7,218 bases of DNA. It comes from Armatimonadota bacterium. Its GTDB lineage: Bacteria; Armatimonadota; Zipacnadia; Zipacnadales; UBA11051. The stretch lies in the NCBI GenBank assembly GCA_030612305.1, contig JAUWOG010000116.1, forward strand, positions 1 to 7,218, given 5' to 3'. Below are positions 5,341-7,218 of the stretch, piece after piece (the stretch's first letter is position 1; each line of letters begins with the position of its first letter). The position numbers and the translations under genes are program-made. The notes beneath the pieces are model-generated. The model was not told the origin of the DNA. It ran no database searches and was given only the letters and a program-made list of their open reading frames with translations.

Positions 5341-7218
5341 GTGACCGGTAACAGGCGGCTCTTCTCCACATTTCCAGCCCTGGCGCTGCTCGCAATGGCG
5401 CTGTGTGTTTCCCACAGCTCTGCTGCGCCGCGTCGCACCGTGGAGCTATCGCACTGGGCACTCAGCAACGGCGGCGTCAGCATTTCCTCGGCCCGGTATC
5501 CTCTGGTAGCCGTCGCCGACCGTCTTCTCGTGGGCCTTCCGCTCGGGGGTTCATTCCCCGGCGCTCGCGCCACGCAGCAGGCGCACACCGAGTCGGTGCG
5601 GCTGGCTTCGGCAGCCGGCGGCAGAGTCGCGAAACTCCTCGCCGGCGGGCAACTCGCCGTTGTGGAACTCCCTGCCGGCAGGGATCTGTATGCCGCCGCC
5701 GCCGACATCCTCTTCGCAGGCGCCAAGTTTGTCGAGCCCGACCTCGCCGTCTATCCCGCCCGCATACCCGATGACGCGCGCTATGCCGACCAGTTCCATC
5801 ATCCCATTATCAACTCCCCCGCCGCCTGGGATGTCGCGACCGGCTCCACCAGTGTCGTCATCGCCATCATAGACAGCGGCGTGGACACCGACCATCCGGA
5901 TTTCGTCGGCCACATCTGGGTCAACCCCGGCGAAATCCCCTACAACGGCACGGACGACGATGGCAACGGCCTCATAGACGACTGGCGCGGATGGGACTTC
6001 TTCAACGACAACAATGACCCCAACCCCACGCCCGACGGCATTGACAACAACCACGACGGCACGCCGGACGAGCAAGTCAGTCACGGCACACTCGTCGCCG
6101 GCCTCGCTGCCGCCATCGGCAACAACTCCTTCGGCACCGCCGGCGTGCCCTGGAACGCCACGATAATGCCTCTACAGGTCTTCCCGGACGACGGCACGAC
6201 CTTCGTCTCTATCGTCGTCGAAGCCATTGACTACGCGGTGGACGAGGGCGCCGACATCATCAATCTGAGTATCGGCTGTTCGTATGAGGAGAGCTTCAGC
6301 CCGGCGATCAACCGCGCCTACGAAGCCGGCATCTGTGTCATATCCGCCGGCGGCAACAACGGCAAAGAGCTCACTGACTCGCAGAGCACCTGGACATCGC
6401 CCGTCTGCAACGACGGGCCCAACGTCTTCGTGGACAACTACGTCCTCGGCGTCGGCGGGCTGGACAAGCACTCCGTCCTCGCCTGGTACAGCAACTTCGA
6501 TACTTCATCGGCCAGTTTCATAGACGTGTGCGCACCGGGCACCGCACTCTTCGGCCCGAACTACTATGACCCTTCCGTCCCCGGCTTCGGCGACTACTTC
6601 GGCACCAACACCGGCACTTCGTTTTCCGCGCCACTCGTCTCCGGTCTTGCCGCACTCGTCCTCGCTCAGAACCCCGGCTTCTCGCCCGCTCAGGTCTATG
6701 AGGAAATCCGCAACAACTGCGACAACATAGACGCGCTCAATCCCGGATACGTCGGCGCTCTCGGCATGGGGCGTATCAACTGTGGCCGTACTCTCGGCGA
6801 GCCCTCGCCACCCGCCCCGGTCACCAACTTCCAGGCATTCGACACCCCCAACGACAACGGCGGCTCCGTGACACTCACATGGACGAAGTCCGCTGATGAC
6901 GGTGGCGGCTCCGGCTCGCTGACTGCCTATCACATCCTCCGGCGGCGCGGAAGCACGGGGGCCTTTCAACAGATTGCCCAGCTAGCCCCGGGCACCGAGA
7001 ACTACGCCGATACCGATGTCGTTGATGGCAACACCTACTACTACAAGGTCCGCAGCACTGACGGCACACTCAACTCCGAAACCGACATATCGGCGGGTGT
7101 CGTGCCGAGTAATGATTCCGCACCAGCGCCGGTTGATGACCTGAGCGCCCTCGACCGGGCCCCCGACGACGGCGGGGCGATTACTCTCGACTGGCAGAAC
7201 TACAGTCCGCCGGCCGAT
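5341..7218 (+). CDS. Second secreted subtilisin-like serine protease (S8), 3' end beyond window
   Basis: An open frame of 626 codons runs to the window edge without a stop. Residues 1-28 are a signal peptide with an Arg pair at 5-6, cleaved near SSA (26-28). A propeptide covers about 30-145. The catalytic domain spans about 157-485: Asp178 in IAIIDSGVD, His248 in HGTLVAG, oxyanion Asn339 in SAGGN, Ser427 in GTSFSAP, a complete triad. A calcium-loop insert has D205-D-D-G-N-G-x-x-D-D214, and a second DxNxDGxxDE motif (235-244) sits four residues before the catalytic His. A first FN3 domain covers about 488-592, with VTLTW and YYYKVRSTD; a second begins at about 594 and is cut. Compared with the upstream paralogue it shares WxSPVCNDGP (351-360) and the DNIDAxNPxY...GRIN end, but lacks cysteines beside His and Ser and has Leu instead of the usual second His. 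It is probably an extracellular protease acting with its neighbour; the substrate is unknown. Confidence 0.95.
   Translation, partial: MTGNRRLFSTFPALALLAMALCVSHSSAAPRRTVELSHWALSNGGVSISSARYPLVAVADRLLVGLPLGGSFPGARATQQAHTESVRLASAAGGRVAKLLAGGQLAVVELPAGRDLYAAAADILFAGAKFVEPDLAVYPARIPDDARYADQFHHPIINSPAAWDVATGSTSVVIAIIDSGVDTDHPDFVGHIWVNPGEIPYNGTDDDGNGLIDDWRGWDFFNDNNDPNPTPDGIDNNHDGTPDEQVSHGTLVAGLAAAIGNNSFGTAGVPWNATIMPLQVFPDDGTTFVSIVVEAIDYAVDEGADIINLSIGCSYEESFSPAINRAYEAGICVISAGGNNGKELTDSQSTWTSPVCNDGPNVFVDNYVLGVGGLDKHSVLAWYSNFDTSSASFIDVCAPGTALFGPNYYDPSVPGFGDYFGTNTGTSFSAPLVSGLAALVLAQNPGFSPAQVYEEIRNNCDNIDALNPGYVGALGMGRINCGRTLGEPSPPAPVTNFQAFDTPNDNGGSVTLTWTKSADDGGGSGSLTAYHILRRRGSTGAFQQIAQLAPGTENYADTDVVDGNTYYYKVRSTDGTLNSETDISAGVVPSNDSAPAPVDDLSALDRAPDDGGAITLDWQNYSPPAD

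Noticed and set aside
4679..5344. A 221-codon plus-strand frame covering the end of the first subtilase and the gap
   Set aside because: It overlaps the real FlgD-like C-terminus in another frame, is Ser/Arg/Pro-rich and has no recognisable domain.
5551..6084. A 177-codon minus-strand open frame opposite the start of the second subtilase
   Set aside because: It is antisense to the propeptide and calcium-loop region, with long Val-rich runs and no recognisable feature.
1..7218. Lantibiotic or other peptide biosynthesis locus, suggested by leader-type proteases and a BtrH-like protein
   Set aside because: There is no precursor peptide, modification enzyme or transporter in the window, and the subtilases have long FN3-bearing tails typical of general secreted proteases.
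1..7218. Mobile element, CRISPR array or phage gene
   Set aside because: No terminal inverted repeats, transposase or integrase motifs, regularly spaced direct repeats or phage proteins were seen on either strand.

Overview
The window is GC-rich bacterial DNA with a strong preference for G or C at third codon positions. It holds three protein-coding genes, two of them cut by the window edges. All three products start with a Sec-type signal peptide, so this is a locus for exported proteins. The multidomain secreted subtilases with fibronectin type III (FN3) modules and a FlgD-Ig-like C-terminal end, next to a protein resembling the BtrH/C39-like group, recall large-genome environmental lineages such as Armatimonadota and neighbouring candidate phyla. 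That placement is an impression from domain style. No rRNA, tRNA or taxonomic marker is present to settle it.

Layout. Positions 1-1350, minus strand: the first 450 codons of an exported protein with a pentapeptide-repeat block followed by a BtrH/C39-like domain and a helical C-terminal part; it runs off the left edge. Positions 1351-1641: a compact divergent intergenic region with two back-to-back candidate sigma-70 promoters whose -35 boxes are the two halves of one inverted repeat (TTGCC-N9-GGCAA), plus a leader hairpin and a strong Shine-Dalgarno. Positions 1642-5088, plus strand: a complete 1148-residue secreted subtilase (family S8) with propeptide, calcium-loop insert, full catalytic triad, two FN3 domains, a duplicated beta module, a further beta-rich domain and a FlgD-Ig/sorting-domain-like C-terminus. 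Positions 5089-5340: a non-coding gap with three short hairpins and no convincing promoter. Positions 5341-7218, plus strand: the first 626 codons of a second S8 subtilase with the same domain order, cut in its second FN3 domain.

The two subtilases are tandem paralogues. They share the propeptide-catalytic-FN3-FN3 order and several unusual motifs, but differ at the active-site periphery. The first has proteinase K/thermitase-type cysteines (HGSHCAG, GTSMACP); the second has none there (HGTLVAG, GTSFSAP) and carries an extra calcium-loop-like motif next to the catalytic histidine. A plausible reading is a locus for extracellular protein breakdown or processing with two complementary proteases. 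The role of the divergent pentapeptide/BtrH-like protein is unknown. No mobile element, CRISPR array, phage gene or RNA gene is visible.
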